Source: Cervus elaphus (lineage: Eukaryota; Chordata; Mammalia; Artiodactyla; Cervidae). Taken from it: a stretch of DNA of 64,000 bases. The stretch lies in assembly GCF_910594005.1 (NCBI RefSeq), contig NC_057816.1, positions 41,502,797 through 41,566,796 on the forward strand, given 5' to 3'. Position numbers and translations under genes: made by a program. Below, piece after piece: positions 1 through 10,850 of the stretch (positions are counted from its first letter, which is position 1; the number at the start of each line of letters is the position of its first letter). Under the pieces are notes generated by a model. It saw only the letters and a list, made by a program, of their open reading frames with translations, did no database searches and was not told where the DNA came from.

Positions 1-753
1 TCAGGCAGGCTTACTATCCAGCATAGTAAAGTGAGTAAGACAGTGTCTCCCTTTGGACGGTGGGCCAGGCAAGCTTACTGCACATTATAAAAGATTTGGG
101 TTCTCACACCCAGAGTCCCTCTCCTGTAACACAACCTGTTGTGTATTCAGGTGTGAACAGACTCTCTATCACCCCATGGCAATTGGGGCTTAGAAAACTG
201 ACAAAAATGTTAATACTCTAACAATTGCTGTTGCTGTGAGTAGTAAATTGGCCTTTGTCTCTGATACAGGAGTCTTATGTTTCATACCAATACCCGTTAA
301 ACTGTGACCAGCAAACTTACTAGCTTACAAGTAGAGTACAAATCTCTGAACCTTCAGAGCTATATCAAATTCACTTCAGTCCGACTCCAAAACCCATAGC
401 CTTTACCATTGCACTTTTGTGCTAGCTGTTGTGTGCTTAGAGGTAAAGTGATATAAGCTGAATAAAATTATCTTTTCTCCTTCCACATTGAACCACCTTT
501 TTCATTCAAAATACTTCCAGAGGAAAATGGCAGTTTTGACTCTTAAGCCAGCTCTGATTCTGTTTTCCTGTCCTTTATACCACTTTTAGAAGGTGTTTTG
601 GACTCTGACAGTGAACCCCCTTCAGTAACTAGATTTGGGGTATGGAGGAAGGAGTCTGTGGTCTGCTGACTCTGTGGGGATAAAATAGAGAACTTTATCT
701 GGGGTCAAGGTGGGGGCAATTACCAAGCAACCTGACACTCATCTTACTTGTCC

Positions 754-756
<3 letters not shown>
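1..756. other. Unassigned non-coding sequence
   Basis: No gene and no repeat family I recognise. Base composition is ordinary and slightly AT-rich, with no open frame of note and no RNA-gene structure that I can see. It is probably unique intergenic or intronic DNA, or repeats too old to recognise by eye. Confidence 0.4.

Positions 757-784
<28 letters not shown>
757..784. repeat. (AC)14 microsatellite
   Basis: Fourteen uninterrupted AC dinucleotides, flanked by TCCTTT on the left and AGCAGT on the right. Perfect CA runs of this length are usually length-polymorphic in mammals. Confidence 0.97.
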
Positions 785-785
<1 letters not shown>

Positions 786-954
786 GCAGTAAATTACAGT
801 TACTGGCTTATATACCCAGTAGTTTGCAGTCTACTGGCCTATCTGAACTTGTCCTATGAGCTGAATTTACCAGCAATAGCCTGCATATATATATATAATT
901 CTTCACTATTAACCAATTACAAAAAGACAAGCATTAGTTGTCTATTTGAGCATA

Positions 955-1070
955 GTAATCATTTTATAAGGTTCAGAGAGGTTAGGTGACTTGCCCAGAG
1001 TCACACAGTTCTAGTATTAGAACTTGAACCAGATCTACTGATTTCCAGCTTAGTGTATTCTCTGCAAAGA
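955..1070 (+). repeat. MIR SINE fragment
   Basis: The stretch contains GAGAGGTTAGGTGACTTGCC followed by AGTCACACAG and a degraded 'attagaacttgaacc' block. This is the core and 3' part of the mammalian MIR consensus in sense orientation. It is old and diverged, and its ends are approximate. Confidence 0.75.
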
Positions 1071-1387
1071 TCTCTCACTGAATTTTTTTCGGTACAAACT
1101 GGCCCTCATACCCTTTGTAAGGATGTCCATACTTTAACAAGAAATGAGCCCTCAGCTAATCTCAAATGAGCAACAAACAAGATAATTTCAGTCTATAGGG
1201 AAGTGATAAAAATCTTGCCTCTCCAATATTCCAAACTAAAGGAGAGCATGCAAGGGCAATTTGGAGGTCAAGGAACACACAGTAAGTATTCAATTTATAT
1301 TGATTGAGTCACAAATTAATGGAATTTCTCTCCATAGAATAATATACACCATCTCTGTCTCCCACCTTCTTATTATTAGATAAGTAT

Positions 1388-1514
1388 GGATTCCCAGGTG
1401 GCTCAATGACAAAGAATCTGCCTGCTGATGCAAGAGAGGCAGGAGCTGCAATTTCAATCCCTGGGTCTGGAAGAATCCCTGGAGGAGGAAGTGGCAACAC
1501 ACTCCAGTACTGCC
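1388..1514 (+). mobile_element. Bov-tA SINE, 3'-truncated
   Basis: Starts GGATTCCCAGGTGGCTCA and runs through the tRNA-derived head (AAAGAATCTGCCTGC, TCAATCCCTGGGTC) into GGCAACACACTCCAGTACTG, then stops short of the usual AGTCGGACACGACTGA end. It is a diverged copy lacking the 3' half of the body. Confidence 0.85.
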
Positions 1515-2164
1515 TTTTTCTTTCCCCCCAATTTCTGAGAGAAAATTCTTAAATAAGTTAAAACGTACAGAGACCTATATACTCCCAACTTAAACTATTC
1601 CAAAGTTACAAAATTTATAAATAAATCACGGGCAAGCTCTGAACTACATGTACCACAAATTCACTCCAGACACAGATCAAAATACCAGGAAAGCTGATTC
1701 ACACGCAACAGACTTAAACACTAGAGGACACGTGACAAACGATACCAGCAGGAGACGCAAGAGATGACCTGACCCCATAAGGTGAAGCAACTTCGATGAA
1801 AGCTGCTGGGTTGCATCACACTGCAAGTCTCCAAGTGCCAGGGCCCAGGTTACATGGTCACGGCCCTTGGTGCAGGTGGATGGTCAGGACGGTGGCTGCA
1901 GGGCACACTGTCCCCTGCCCCGACGGGGTTGGTAAGTTTTCTTTGGAGTCAGGTCCTGCGAGTCCTGCCAGCTCCACCCTCGGGCTCCTTGGCACCAGCC
2001 TGGGAGAGGCAGGGAAGTGGACATGCCCCAAGGGGCTGCCTGCTGACGCGCCCTAGCCCGGTCACATACTTAAATCCAGGAACTGGACATTTCATGCCTG
2101 GATATGACGCTGGCTCCAGACCCAGAACAAGATGCTCTTGGGTGGGTATGGACTGGTTCTAGGG
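1515..2164. other. Unassigned sequence leading into the CpG-rich block
   Basis: No repeat family recognised. GC content rises from about 1,780 onward towards the CpG-rich block. Several short frames are open but lack any recognisable domain, and one of about 100 codons overlaps a second frame, as expected for GC-rich non-coding DNA. Confidence 0.35.
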
Positions 2165-2960
2165 CCTAGGAGTCGATTCACCGCTGCTCGGCGTCTGCTC
2201 GGAAGCCCGTGGTCCCCAGGTCAGCTGGGTCCTCTCGAGGGCCAGCCTCTCGCTGAGGACCGTGCGGAAGATGTTAGCTTTGCCTGCAGAAGGCGACGGG
2301 AGGCGTCCCAGCACCGCCTCTCGCGGGGTCGAGACCCCGGCGTCCCGGGGGCGTGTGGGCCGGCTCGGTCGTCAGGGGATGGACGCCGTCCTAAATGAAA
2401 GCACGTTGAGGGCGGCGGCTGCACCTCCTGCCAGCACAGGCGGCCCTCGCGCGTCAGGTCCGGAGCTTCTGCATCACGTCCTCCCGGCTCTGCCTGTCCG
2501 TCACCAGGGACGGCTGTGGCAGCGGCGGAACGTGCACTCGGCGTCGAGGTCGTGCTCGCGCGGTACGTTCCCCGCCGCCAGTGAGGCGCCAACGACGAGG
2601 CCTCGCGGCGCAGGCGCGCAGGTCCTCGCGGCGCAGGCGCGGGTGGCGCGCCAGATCGGCCGAGAGCACGTGGCCGCCGCCAAGCGCCTACGGGAGGGAG
2701 TGGCGGCACAGCTGCCCGCGGCCCGGGGCTGGCCACGGCCACGGCCCCAGAAGAAGCCCCGGTGGAGATGGCGGCGGCGGCGGCGGCGGGCGGGGTGGCG
2801 GGCACGCGAACGAGTCTTCGTCCACTTGAGCGCGAAGCCAAAGGCCACGTGCTCGTTTAGCCAGGCCAGCATGGCCGGCACCTTGGCCGTGAGGCTCTCT
2901 ACGCGTCATGTGGCCCGGGCGGGGGCAGCAGCAGGTCGCCGCGCCGCGGGGCGCCCAGCC
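2165..2960. promoter_or_regulatory. CpG-rich block (candidate CpG island or GC-rich retrocopy)
   Basis: Dense CpG over about 0.8 kb in a window otherwise strongly CpG-depleted. It includes a (GGC)n run at about 2,770-2,788, a near-duplicate pair of GC-rich 15-mers at about 2,606 and 2,627, and many GCGC/CGCG words. Frames are open on both strands, including 296 codons on + and 206 on -, but none shows a domain I recognise. On the minus strand, a stretch near 2,820-2,890 (VPAMLAWLNEHVAFGFAL) looks less compositionally biased and could be a remnant of a coding sequence. Two readings are possible: a promoter-type CpG island of an unseen transcript, or a GC-rich processed copy. No poly(A) tail or target duplication was found to settle it. 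Confidence 0.5.
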
Positions 2961-2963
2961 AAC

Positions 2964-3010
2964 CACACACTCTCACACACAGGCACACACACTCTCTCAG
3001 TCACACATAC
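2964..3010. repeat. CA/CT-rich simple repeat
   Basis: Interrupted CA and CTCT units directly abutting the CpG-rich block on its right side. They mark an abrupt return from GC-rich to AT-rich DNA. Confidence 0.85.
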
Positions 3011-4366
3011 GTCATTAGAAATTTTATTTCTACCTCATAGAAATGTCACTCAGATAATTTTCAGAGCAAAACTTCCTCCAGATATGCCAGTGTCTTTAAG
3101 AAGTGTTCTTTACCTTTATTTTCTTTCTAAATTCCTCAAAACTTTTATGTGAAAGTACTGTTTTAGTGGTTGAGGAAATGAGAATGATCAATTAAAAAAC
3201 CACTTCTTTCATTGACTATTTTGCATTCCTGAGGTGATTTCAGAAATACATGCAACCAGCTACAACTCAAAAACAAAACAAAACAAAAAGCATGAAAGAT
3301 GACCGTTGCAGAGAAAGGGTCAAGTCATTCCATGGGAACAGATAAATGTTAAATGATGTCCAGTCAGTGCTGCTGGTGATGGGTTTATTACAAAGACGTG
3401 TTTGAACCAACTGAGTTTTCCTGGGTGGGTAGGGTTTTGGTAGAGAGGAGACCATTCCTGGTAGAAGGAATAGCATAGACATAAGGGATGGAAAATAAAA
3501 GTGAAAACTAAATTATAAGGAAACGTAGAATTATGGAGTTTGGGGGAAAATATAATGGACAGTGAAGATAGGAAAGTAGGACAGGGTTAGAGTGAAGAGT
3601 TTTCAATGACATTTGTGGACACAATGCACGTTAATTTATAGTCTTTGGCGAGTCATTGAAGTTATCTGGGGAGAGGTGTAGCATGAATCATACTCTCCAC
3701 ACCACGAATTACATGTATTGGCCGCATTTTGCAGAAACAGAAATGGAGACTTAGAAAAATAACCATATTGGTGACAAAGCAAAGCTTCCATCCCAAGTCT
3801 TCTTTCTCTTACATGGCAGCCTCCAGCATGGAAAATGACCACTTTTGTAGTCCTTTCCATCACTATTAAGAAACAAAAACAGAGTGCTGAAGGTAAATGG
3901 CCTGGTATAATTGCAGTGGGGATAACTGGCAGTCTCTTTTCATTTTCTAATTCAAGGATTCTTAAATTTTAGAGTGCACACAAATGACCTGGGATTCAGA
4001 TTCAGTAGGTGTGGGAAATCACCTGAGATTCTGAATATCTAGTAAATTTGTTGGGAATCCTGGTGGCTTTGATTCTTGAACTAAATTTTGCACCGCAAGG
4101 CTCCCCAATGTGCCTCTTGCCTCCTAGCCCTATATTGAAGACACACATGCACTTCAAATTTCACATACCTTGCCCAAAATGAGCTCGATAACATTTCTTT
4201 TTGTGTGTTCCTCTACCTGGGTTGTTTCTCTGGCTTGTGAAGGAGAATTGAATTTGTGAAGGAGAACTGACTTTGCGAGAGCACCTAGTACTGTCTGACC
4301 CATTTGAGGAGCACAAAAGCTTGGCTATCCATGTTCTTATTGGTAATCCCTCCTTTCTTTTGTAAG
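3011..4366. other. Unassigned sequence with an ancient-repeat-like stretch
   Basis: No gene seen. About 3,430-3,680 (terms such as GTAGAAGGAATAGCATAG and GTCATTGAAG) resembles an old dispersed mammalian repeat also suspected at 11.8, 48.8, 58.6 and 59.7 kb. I cannot name the family with confidence. The rest is AT-rich and featureless. Confidence 0.3.
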
Positions 4367-4643
4367 GGAGGTCCCCAGCCTTTTTGGCATGAGGGACCAG
4401 TTTTGTGGGGCAGGATGGAGCACGCAGCGTAGATCCCTCATGTGAGCAGTTCACAGTAGGGTTCCATGCTCCTATGAGAATCTAGAGATCTGACTGGAGG
4501 CAGAACTCAGGCAGTAATGTGAGCCTGGGAGTGGCTGTAAATACAGAAGAAGCTTTGTTGGCTCCCCACCTGCTCACCTCCGCTGTGTGGCCCAGTTCAT
4601 GACAGGCCATGAACTGGTACCCAGAGTTGGGGACCCCGGCTCT
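4367..4643 (-). mobile_element. MER1-type hAT-Charlie nonautonomous DNA transposon
   Basis: The left end reads GGTCCCCAGCCTTTTTGGCA and the right end AGTTGGGGACCCCGGC. These are the inverted terminal words of the MER1/Charlie group (CAGGGGTCCCCAA type). Internal landmarks are GATCCCTCATGTGAGCAGTT, CTCCTATGAGAATCTAGAG and GGCAGAACTCAGGCAGTAAT, in the order expected for an antisense copy. An internal part is missing relative to the recalled consensus. No clear 8-bp target duplication was found. Confidence 0.75.
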
Positions 4644-5444
4644 ATACTGTCTACAGCTCACTCTCTTCTCTCAGTGATTCCTTCCAAATGAAAATACAGA
4701 TTAATTATTTTAGGGGAAAAATCAATGAAAAATTAGGATTTTCTTTCGAAAGTTCAAATTTAAAGAACTTTATGAATTACCATTTCTAAGCTGAACTCAC
4801 TTGGTGATTTAGAAGTTCAGAAAATAAGCTATGATGCTCTAGGCAGTGTCTGCTTTGGAAGATCTGAGCCCCGTTCAGAGCGGCCTCGGCCCCGCAGGTT
4901 TCTTTCCGCCCTGGATCATCTCTATGAGTTCTGAGAAGCAGGTCTCTGGGCTGATGGTCCCAGCAGCATCACGGTCTCAGCCTTATTTGCTGTCTGCCAT
5001 TAGACTCCATTTCTTCTGCAGCATCCTTTCTTTTTTCCTCTCTCTCTCTCTGCACTTTTTTTTTTTTTCTCTCTGCACTTTGAAGCCCGTCTCATTATTT
5101 TTCTTTGATCTCTAGTTTCCCTAACTTCTTTCTATCGTCTTTTTGTTGGTTGTCACATAGGAATAGTATTAGTTGAAAGGGCCAAATCATGAGGCTATAG
5201 GCAGACCTAGTCTGTATTCAAACATGCATGGAATACTTGTTGCACCTGGAGAAAACTAAGTGATCCCTCATCACTGACCAGTGCTTCTTGGGTCAAAGAA
5301 CAACAACAGCTAAACCTCAAGACTTAGTGAGAAACTGACTTTTTCAGAGAATCTGTCTCCTGACTGATTAGACACATGAACCTTAGTTTACGCACGTTCC
5401 TTTATCTTCACTGATACGGAGATGAGGAAACGCTGACAACCATG
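4644..5444. other. Unassigned sequence with a polypyrimidine tract
   Basis: No gene or named repeat. It contains a T/C-only tract at about 5,024-5,053 and a T13-class run just after it (5,056-5,072), split by GCAC. The remainder is AT-rich and featureless. Confidence 0.4.
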
Positions 5445-5640
5445 GATTCCTTAGAGTGCACCAGATGCTGTGAAAGGTAACTTACATCTATAACTCATTT
5501 TAGCCACACAAAAGCTATGTAATGTGGGAATCACTGTTTCTGTGGTACAGAGGAAGAGACTTAAGTTTCAGAGAGGGTAAGTGGGTTTCTTAGAGCTGCT
5601 CAAACTAACCAGTGGCAGAACTAAAGTGAAAACCCCAGGC
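5445..5640 (+). repeat. MIR SINE
   Basis: Landmarks are CACCAGATGCTGTGAAAGG, CATCTATAACTCATTTTAGC, GGTACAGAGGAAGAGACTTA and CAGTGGCAGAACTAAAG, in MIR consensus order (core, then the gradient-to-zero 3' part). Sense orientation, old and diverged. Confidence 0.75.
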
Positions 5641-5659
5641 TATATAATAACAAATCCAT

Positions 5660-6995
5660 AGGAATGATAAAGATTAAATGGAGATCAATGAAGAACAAGG
5701 GAACAAATAGCAGAAAATATCAACAAAAGAAAAAGTTCGTTCATTAAAAAAAATCGATAAGCTTCAAGCCGGGTGAGTCATGAAAAAATAAGAGAAAACA
5801 CAAATGATCAACATCAGAAATGAAAGAACAGGCATCACTAGCAGTGCTACATAGATAATGAATGCATAGTAAGAGACTAGCATAAATAGAATGCCCACAA
5901 ACTGGATACATTAGATGGAACTGATAAGTCCCTTGTGAGATACAAATTATCCAAACTGACACAAAAATAAATCCTAAAAGTGCCCTGTACTTATTAAAAA
6001 AATTGATTTCATAGTTAACAATCTTCCCACCAAGAAACTCAAGGGCCAAATGGTTTCACTGGTGAGTTCCATCAAACATGTAAGGAAGAAATAATTCCAG
6101 TCTTATATGAACTCTTTTAGAAAATATAAAAAGAGGTCTACACTAACCTGATACCAAAAGCGACAAAGATTAGAAGAACAAAAGCTACAGATCTATATAA
6201 CTCATGAATGGGGATGCAGAAATCCTCAAAAATATGTTACCAAATAAAACTTAGTAATATATCACAGGGAGAATCTATCAGGAAGAAAAGCAATTTATTA
6301 TGGAAATTCAGGTTTGTTTAATATTTATAAATAAATCATTGCCACTCAATACATTAAGAATAAAAGACAAAATATTTTATGATCACTTTAGTAGATGAAA
6401 CATTTAGTAATATGTCATACCCTATGACCCTGCAATTCCATTTCTGGGTGTTTACCAAAAACAAAAACTAAAAACATGTGACAGGTCAAAATAAAAGCCT
6501 TGTGTGCACACAGAAGAATTTGTATATATATGTTTGAAATAGCTTTCTTCATAAAAGCTGAAAGCTGCAAAAAGCTAAGATGTCCATTAACAGGTGGACA
6601 GATGAACATGTTGTATATTCATACAATGAAATACGACTCGGTTATAAAATGAAGCAACGTCTGATGAATTCAAGAATGTAGGTGAGTTTCAAACATACAC
6701 AGAGAGAAGCCAGCTAAAAAAAGAGTACATACACTTCCATTTCTATAAAATTCCTGAGTAGGTAAAACCAAGTTACATTGATAGAAAGCAGAGCAGTGCT
6801 TGCTTCCAGAGAGATACAGTGATTTGCTTGAAGTGACAGGAGGGATCGTTCTGAGATAATGGGATGTTCTCTTTTGATAGGTATGTTTGTTATACAAGTG
6901 TATGTCTCTATCAGAACCTTCCAACCCACATACTTAGGCTGTGTATATTTCACTGTTTGTAATTGCACCTCAGGAAAAAAACAAATCAAGTTATT
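5660..6995 (+). mobile_element. Old L1 (L1M-type) ORF2 remnant and 3' UTR
   Basis: Sense L1 sequence. About 5,790-6,250 matches the ORF2 region around the start of reverse transcriptase (GAAATGAAAGAACAGGCATC, GTTTCACTGGTGAGTTCCAT, AAGGAAGAAATAATTCCAGT). About 6,420-6,660 matches the C-terminal end of ORF2 (CCTATGACCCTGCAATTCCA, AAGATGTCCATTAACAGGTG, CATACAATGAAATACGACTC). A large internal deletion therefore lies between them. Many stops and indels. It predates the ruminant radiation judging by its divergence. Confidence 0.8.
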
Positions 6996-7267
6996 GTCAG
7001 CTGAAACATGTCACTGGTTAGGTAGACCACATCAAACCTGTTAAGGAAAACTCTTACTTTGCTAAAAGAATGAAATAAAGTGTAGATTCAGTGATGAGCA
7101 GATCTATTGAGAGAACTGCTTCCAAAGGTATGAGAAATATGGATGCAAGGGAAGAACCGAGGGAGTGGGGGAAAATCAGACTGCAAAGAGGGAGAAAAGC
7201 AGATGGTACATAGGACTGAGTAAAGGGCAACTCTAACCGTGGAGAAATTTAAACTTCTTGTTAAATC

Positions 7268-7475
7268 TAGTCCCTCTGGTGACTCAGATGGTAAAGTATC
7301 TGAGTTTGATCCCTGGGTTGGGAAGGTCCCCTGCAGGAGGGCATGGCAACCCACTCCAGTATTCTTGCCTGGAGAATCCCCATGGACAGAGGAGCCTGGC
7401 AAGTTGCAGTCCAGGAGCTGCAGAAGAGTCAGACATGACTGAACGATTAAGCACACATACACACACACACCCTCC
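7268..7475 (+). mobile_element. Bov-tA SINE (upstream copy of a tandem pair)
   Basis: The copy runs from CCTCTGGTGACTCAGATGG through TTTGATCCCTGGGTTGG and CAACCCACTCCAGTATTCTT to AGTCAGACATGACTGAACG, followed by a short (CA)n at 7,453-7,471. Part of the head is deleted between the A and B boxes of the tRNA-derived region. The copy lies 7 bp from the next copy in the same orientation. Confidence 0.92.
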
Positions 7476-7481
7476 TCAGGG

Positions 7482-7684
7482 CTTGCTTCCCAGGTGGCTC
7501 AGATGGTAAAGAATCCACCTGCCAATGCAGGAGACACGGGTTCAATCCCTGGGTTGGGAAGATCCCCTGGTGAAGGCAGTGGCAACCCACTCCAGTATTC
7601 TTGCCTGGGAAATCCCATGGACAGAGGGGCCTGGTGGGCTACAGTCAGGGGTTGCAAACAATCAGACTCAGCGACTAAACAACA
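7482..7684 (+). mobile_element. Bov-tA SINE (downstream copy of a tandem pair)
   Basis: Near full-length copy: GCTTCCCAGGTGGCTCAGAT, GGTTCAATCCCTGGGTTGG, CACTCCAGTATTCTTGCCTG, and the end TCAGACTCAGCGACTAAAC. It follows the previous Bov-tA head to tail, separated by the CA-rich linker, so the second copy may have targeted the A/C-rich tail of the first. Confidence 0.95.
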
Positions 7685-7869
7685 GCATCCACCACCTCCG
7701 GGCTCAGTGACCTGTCTGTAAATATAGCATGCTGGGACAGGTGAATCTCCTTTCTCTACTGTTGATCTCACGGTCAGGAAGGAAAGAGATGATTCATGGG
7801 TTCTTCCTGCTCTACAGGCTGCGGAGGGTCCTCCCCCCGGATTGTGTTCATTGACCAAAGCATATTGTA

Positions 7870-8010
7870 GAGGAGGACATCTGCTCACTTAGCAGACGCT
7901 TATTGAGCTGCTGGTATATGCACAGTGCTCGTCAGGGAGCCGAGGATACGACAAAAACAATCAGGCAAAGTCCCTGTTTTCATGGAGAGTACCTTCCAGT
8001 GAAATGTAGA
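7870..8010 (+). repeat. Ancient mammalian dispersed repeat (LINE2/MIR-like)
   Basis: TTATTGAGCTGCTGGTATATG followed by GCACAGTGCTC, a 'gaggatacgacaaaaacaa' block and GTCCCTGTTTTCATGGAGAG follows the widely seen pattern 'attgagcacctactatgtgcc... ggatac... tccctgccctcatggag'. I am confident it is an old dispersed repeat and less sure of its family. Confidence 0.6.
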
Positions 8011-8324
8011 GACACCAGTCAGCAAGCAAGCGAACGTATACATACTGTGTGCGAAGCAACCAGGAGGTTTCTGCCTCCAGACTCCAGGGATCCAGGATGC
8101 GGGGAGAAGGAAGGTTGAACGGGGGTGCAGGGGGAACAGACTCCTGGACTGGTGCCTGGGGCTATCTGGCAGAGCCTGTGTGCTGCCCCAAAGGGCAGGG
8201 GGAGCCCGGAGGATTACTGGGCCATTTACCATCCAGACGGGTTCAATCTAAGAGTGAGGTGGGAAGGAGGAGTGTTTGGGGATTGCAGTCCTGAAGTGAG
8301 GCAAGTAGATTTCGGGAGTACCTT

Positions 8325-8540
8325 GTCATGCTCCAGGCAGTGGGTTAAGCCCTTTTTGGATTATCTTAGTCTCCATGGTGACTAAGTCTCCAGGTACTAT
8401 TATTATCTCTGTTTTTACAGGTGAGGAAACCGAGGCACAGCAAGGTTAAACAACTTGCACAAGGTAACACAGCTATTAGGTGGCACCGCTGGGACTAGGT
8501 CCAGTGTGGGCTGGCCCCACTATCCATGCTCCTACCCACG
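8325..8540 (+). repeat. MIR SINE
   Basis: CAGGTGAGGAAACCGAGGCA, AGGTTAAACAACTTGCACAA, GGTAACACAGCTATTAGGTG and CCATGCTCCTACCCA give the MIR core and 3' end almost unbroken in sense orientation. This is one of the better preserved MIR copies here. Confidence 0.88.
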
Positions 8541-8867
8541 TCTGTTTACCGCCCTCTGGGTTAGGGGTAAAAGCATGTGTCTGGACTTCATGTGAGATCT
8601 GAGTTTCCAAGTAACCACGGGCATGCTGGCTGAAGCACAAATATTAGCAATCATTAATTTCTCTGCAGGGAAGAAGAGAGCAGGGTAACCAACCCAAGTC
8701 CTACGCGATACAGTTCATTGATCTGTTGGCCTCTGTGCTCATCTGCCCAGTTACTTACTGATACCTGTTGAGCACTCACTTCATGGCAGGTGCTGCTCTG
8801 CACATTTTTCATGTCATCTCATCAGTTATCACAGTTCTATGGGGTCTCAGTGTGGCTTACCCCATTA

Positions 8868-9158
8868 AATAAAATATTTATGTATTTATTTGGCTGCACT
8901 GGTCTTCATGACTGTGTGTGGGCTTTCTCCGGTTGCAGAGAGTGGGCTCTGTCCACTAGCTGCAGTGCTCAGACTTCTCACTGCAGTGGCTTCTCTTTTT
9001 GCAGAGAACAGGCTCTAGAGTGCCCGGGCTTCAGTAGTTGTGGCACATGGGCTTAGTGTAGCCCTGCAGCATGTGGAATCTTCCCGGAGCAGGAATCAAA
9101 CCAGTGTCCCCCGCATTGCAAGGCAGATTCTTAACCACCGGACCACCAGCAAAGCCCT
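8868..9158 (-). mobile_element. CHR-type SINE, antisense
   Basis: On + the copy reads, in reverse, from a TTTATGTATTTATTTGGCTG tail to a GGACCACCAGCAAAGCCCTG head. Between them lie repeated 'gggctt..agtagttgtggcacatggg' body units and the tRNA-derived GGAATCAAACCAGTGTCCCC. This is the tRNA-Glu-derived cetartiodactyl CHR family in its long form with a multiplied body. Confidence 0.85.
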
Positions 9159-10221
9159 GGTTCACTCAATTTTATAGAAAAAAGGAGACATTGTATTTTT
9201 ACCTATGCCCAATTCCAAAGCCAATGTGTTTTTTAAAAAGTACTATGATATTTACATTCAAAGCTTTATTTCCTCATTTTCATTGCTCTAGTTATTCTAG
9301 GGGGTTGTGTTGGTGGAAGGGCAGAAGCTGGCAGGACCCTCTATCAGGTAAGGGCTCTATTAGCAGTGACAAGATAGGAAAACATCCCGGGAGGCTGTCT
9401 GGAATATGGAAGGTGAGTATGATAGATGACAAGCTCCTGAGTCTTCGCCAAACACCGCTGAGAGGTGGCCGCGGAAGTCGGGGCGAGGTGAGCTCCCCGG
9501 GCCATTCATGTCCCTGATAAATCAATACCTGTCAGGGCCCGGCAAGAAGGATGGAGGTGCTGCAAGGAGGTCGAACTTCTCAAGGTTCCCTGAAGTTTGC
9601 AGGCGGAGCTCTCAGCGGCAAGGATGCATTTTACAGCTCAAGGACTCAAGGATGCTGGGGAGGGAAGCAGACAGCATTATGACTTCCTTTCCCGCCTCCA
9701 CAGTGGGGTGCAAATGGAGAGAAATGAGGAAAGTGTCCAGGACAATCGCCTCTCCCAGCAGCAAATATCTAGCCTGGGAAGGGCGGCGGCTGATGACCAG
9801 GAGGCTCATGTCTGTTTCAGGATGTTGCTCAGGGTCACAGTGATTCTCAGATGGGGGAGGGACTTCATCAGGGTGTGGGGGAAGAGGTCAGGTAAAGCCA
9901 GAAAACCACACAAGAAAATGACTCTCCCCGCCACTTTTCTGCCCTGTTTCGCTTCCTCTCTACCCTCCCAGCCAACATACTGTTTTCCCAACCATGCTCT
10001 GCATGGCCCTGGGCATCCCCCACTTTGTCTCCAGGCTATAGGAGTGACAAATGAAGGGAGGGAGAAGCCAGGAGGGCTCCACCATCACCTATCACCAAAC
10101 AGGGAAGCTCCTTTTTGCTGGTTTGTGTTACCTATTATGGGTTACGGTTTCTGAGGTTTGGTTTGCAAAAAAGCCTTTTTGCTCTCCAACACCCATCTCC
10201 CAGCAAATCCAACCCAATCAT
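9159..10221. other. Unassigned sequence
   Basis: About 1 kb without a recognised repeat. A 185-codon frame (9,597-10,154 +) and a partly overlapping 111-codon frame (9,508-9,843 +) are open. They show no recognisable domain, are in competing frames, and contain no splice or start context that favours either. Treated as non-coding. Confidence 0.35.
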
Positions 10222-10560
10222 GTGGGTTATTTGGGGGATAATTTTATTTATTTAGTTACGCTTGGTTGTGCTGGATCTTTGTTGCTGCATGGACTTTCCC
10301 TAGTTGCGGTGAGCAGGGTCTACTCTTTGCCGCGGTGCGTGGGCCTCTCATTGCGGTGGCTTCTCTTGTTGGGGTGCACAGGCTCTGAGAACATGGGCTT
10401 CGCTAGCTGCAGCACGTGAGCTCAGCCGCTGTGGAGCACGGGCTTAGCTACTCCGCAGCGTGTGGGCTCTTCCCGGACTAGGGATCAGACCCACGTCCCC
10501 TGCATTGGCAGGTGGATTCCTACCTGCTGTACCATCAGGGAAGTCCCAGGTGGGTTATTT
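10222..10560 (-). mobile_element. CHR-type SINE with 11-bp target-site duplication
   Basis: Antisense long CHR copy at 10,233-10,549: tail TTTTATTTATTTAGTTACG, multiplied body with 'gctagctgcagcacgtgagc' units, head GATCAGACCCACGTCCCC and CATCAGGGAAGTCCC. It is bounded by a perfect direct repeat GTGGGTTATTT at 10,222-10,232 and 10,550-10,560, the target-site duplication of its insertion. Coordinates include both duplications. Confidence 0.93.
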
Positions 10561-10607
10561 TTGCCTTTTTGAGGGTATGGCACCTAGCGGGTACTTGGTA
10601 GTTGGTA

Positions 10608-10850
10608 GCCATTATTCAGGGCTTCCCTGGTGGCTGGACAGCAAAGAATCCACCTGCAATGCGGGACACTTGGGTTCGATCCCTGGCTTGGGAAGATCCC
10701 CTGGAGGAGGGCATGGCAATCCACTCCAGTATTCTTGCCTGGAGACTCCCATGGACAGAGGAACCTGGAGGGTTGTAGTCCCTGGGGTCGCAAAGAGTCG
10801 GACACGACGGAGCGACTAAGCACCGCACAGCACGTAGCACCGCCATTATT
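10608..10850 (+). mobile_element. Bov-tA SINE with 9-bp target-site duplication
   Basis: Full-length sense copy from GGGCTTCCCTGGTGGCT to AGTCGGACACGACGGAGCGA with a short CA-rich tail. It is flanked by perfect GCCATTATT repeats at 10,608-10,616 and 10,842-10,850. It lies only 47 bp from the preceding CHR SINE. The copy is little diverged, so it is comparatively young. Confidence 0.95.

Noticed and set aside
2262..3152. 296-codon plus-strand open frame across the CpG-rich block
   Set aside because: GC-rich DNA has few stops. Frames are open on both strands in the same place, the translation is Ala/Arg-rich low complexity with no domain, and the 3' third runs into a CA repeat.
7525..7710. tRNA-like sequences (for example GGTTCAATCCC) in many places
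   Set aside because: They are the tRNA-derived heads of Bov-tA and CHR SINEs. No complete cloverleaf independent of a SINE was found.
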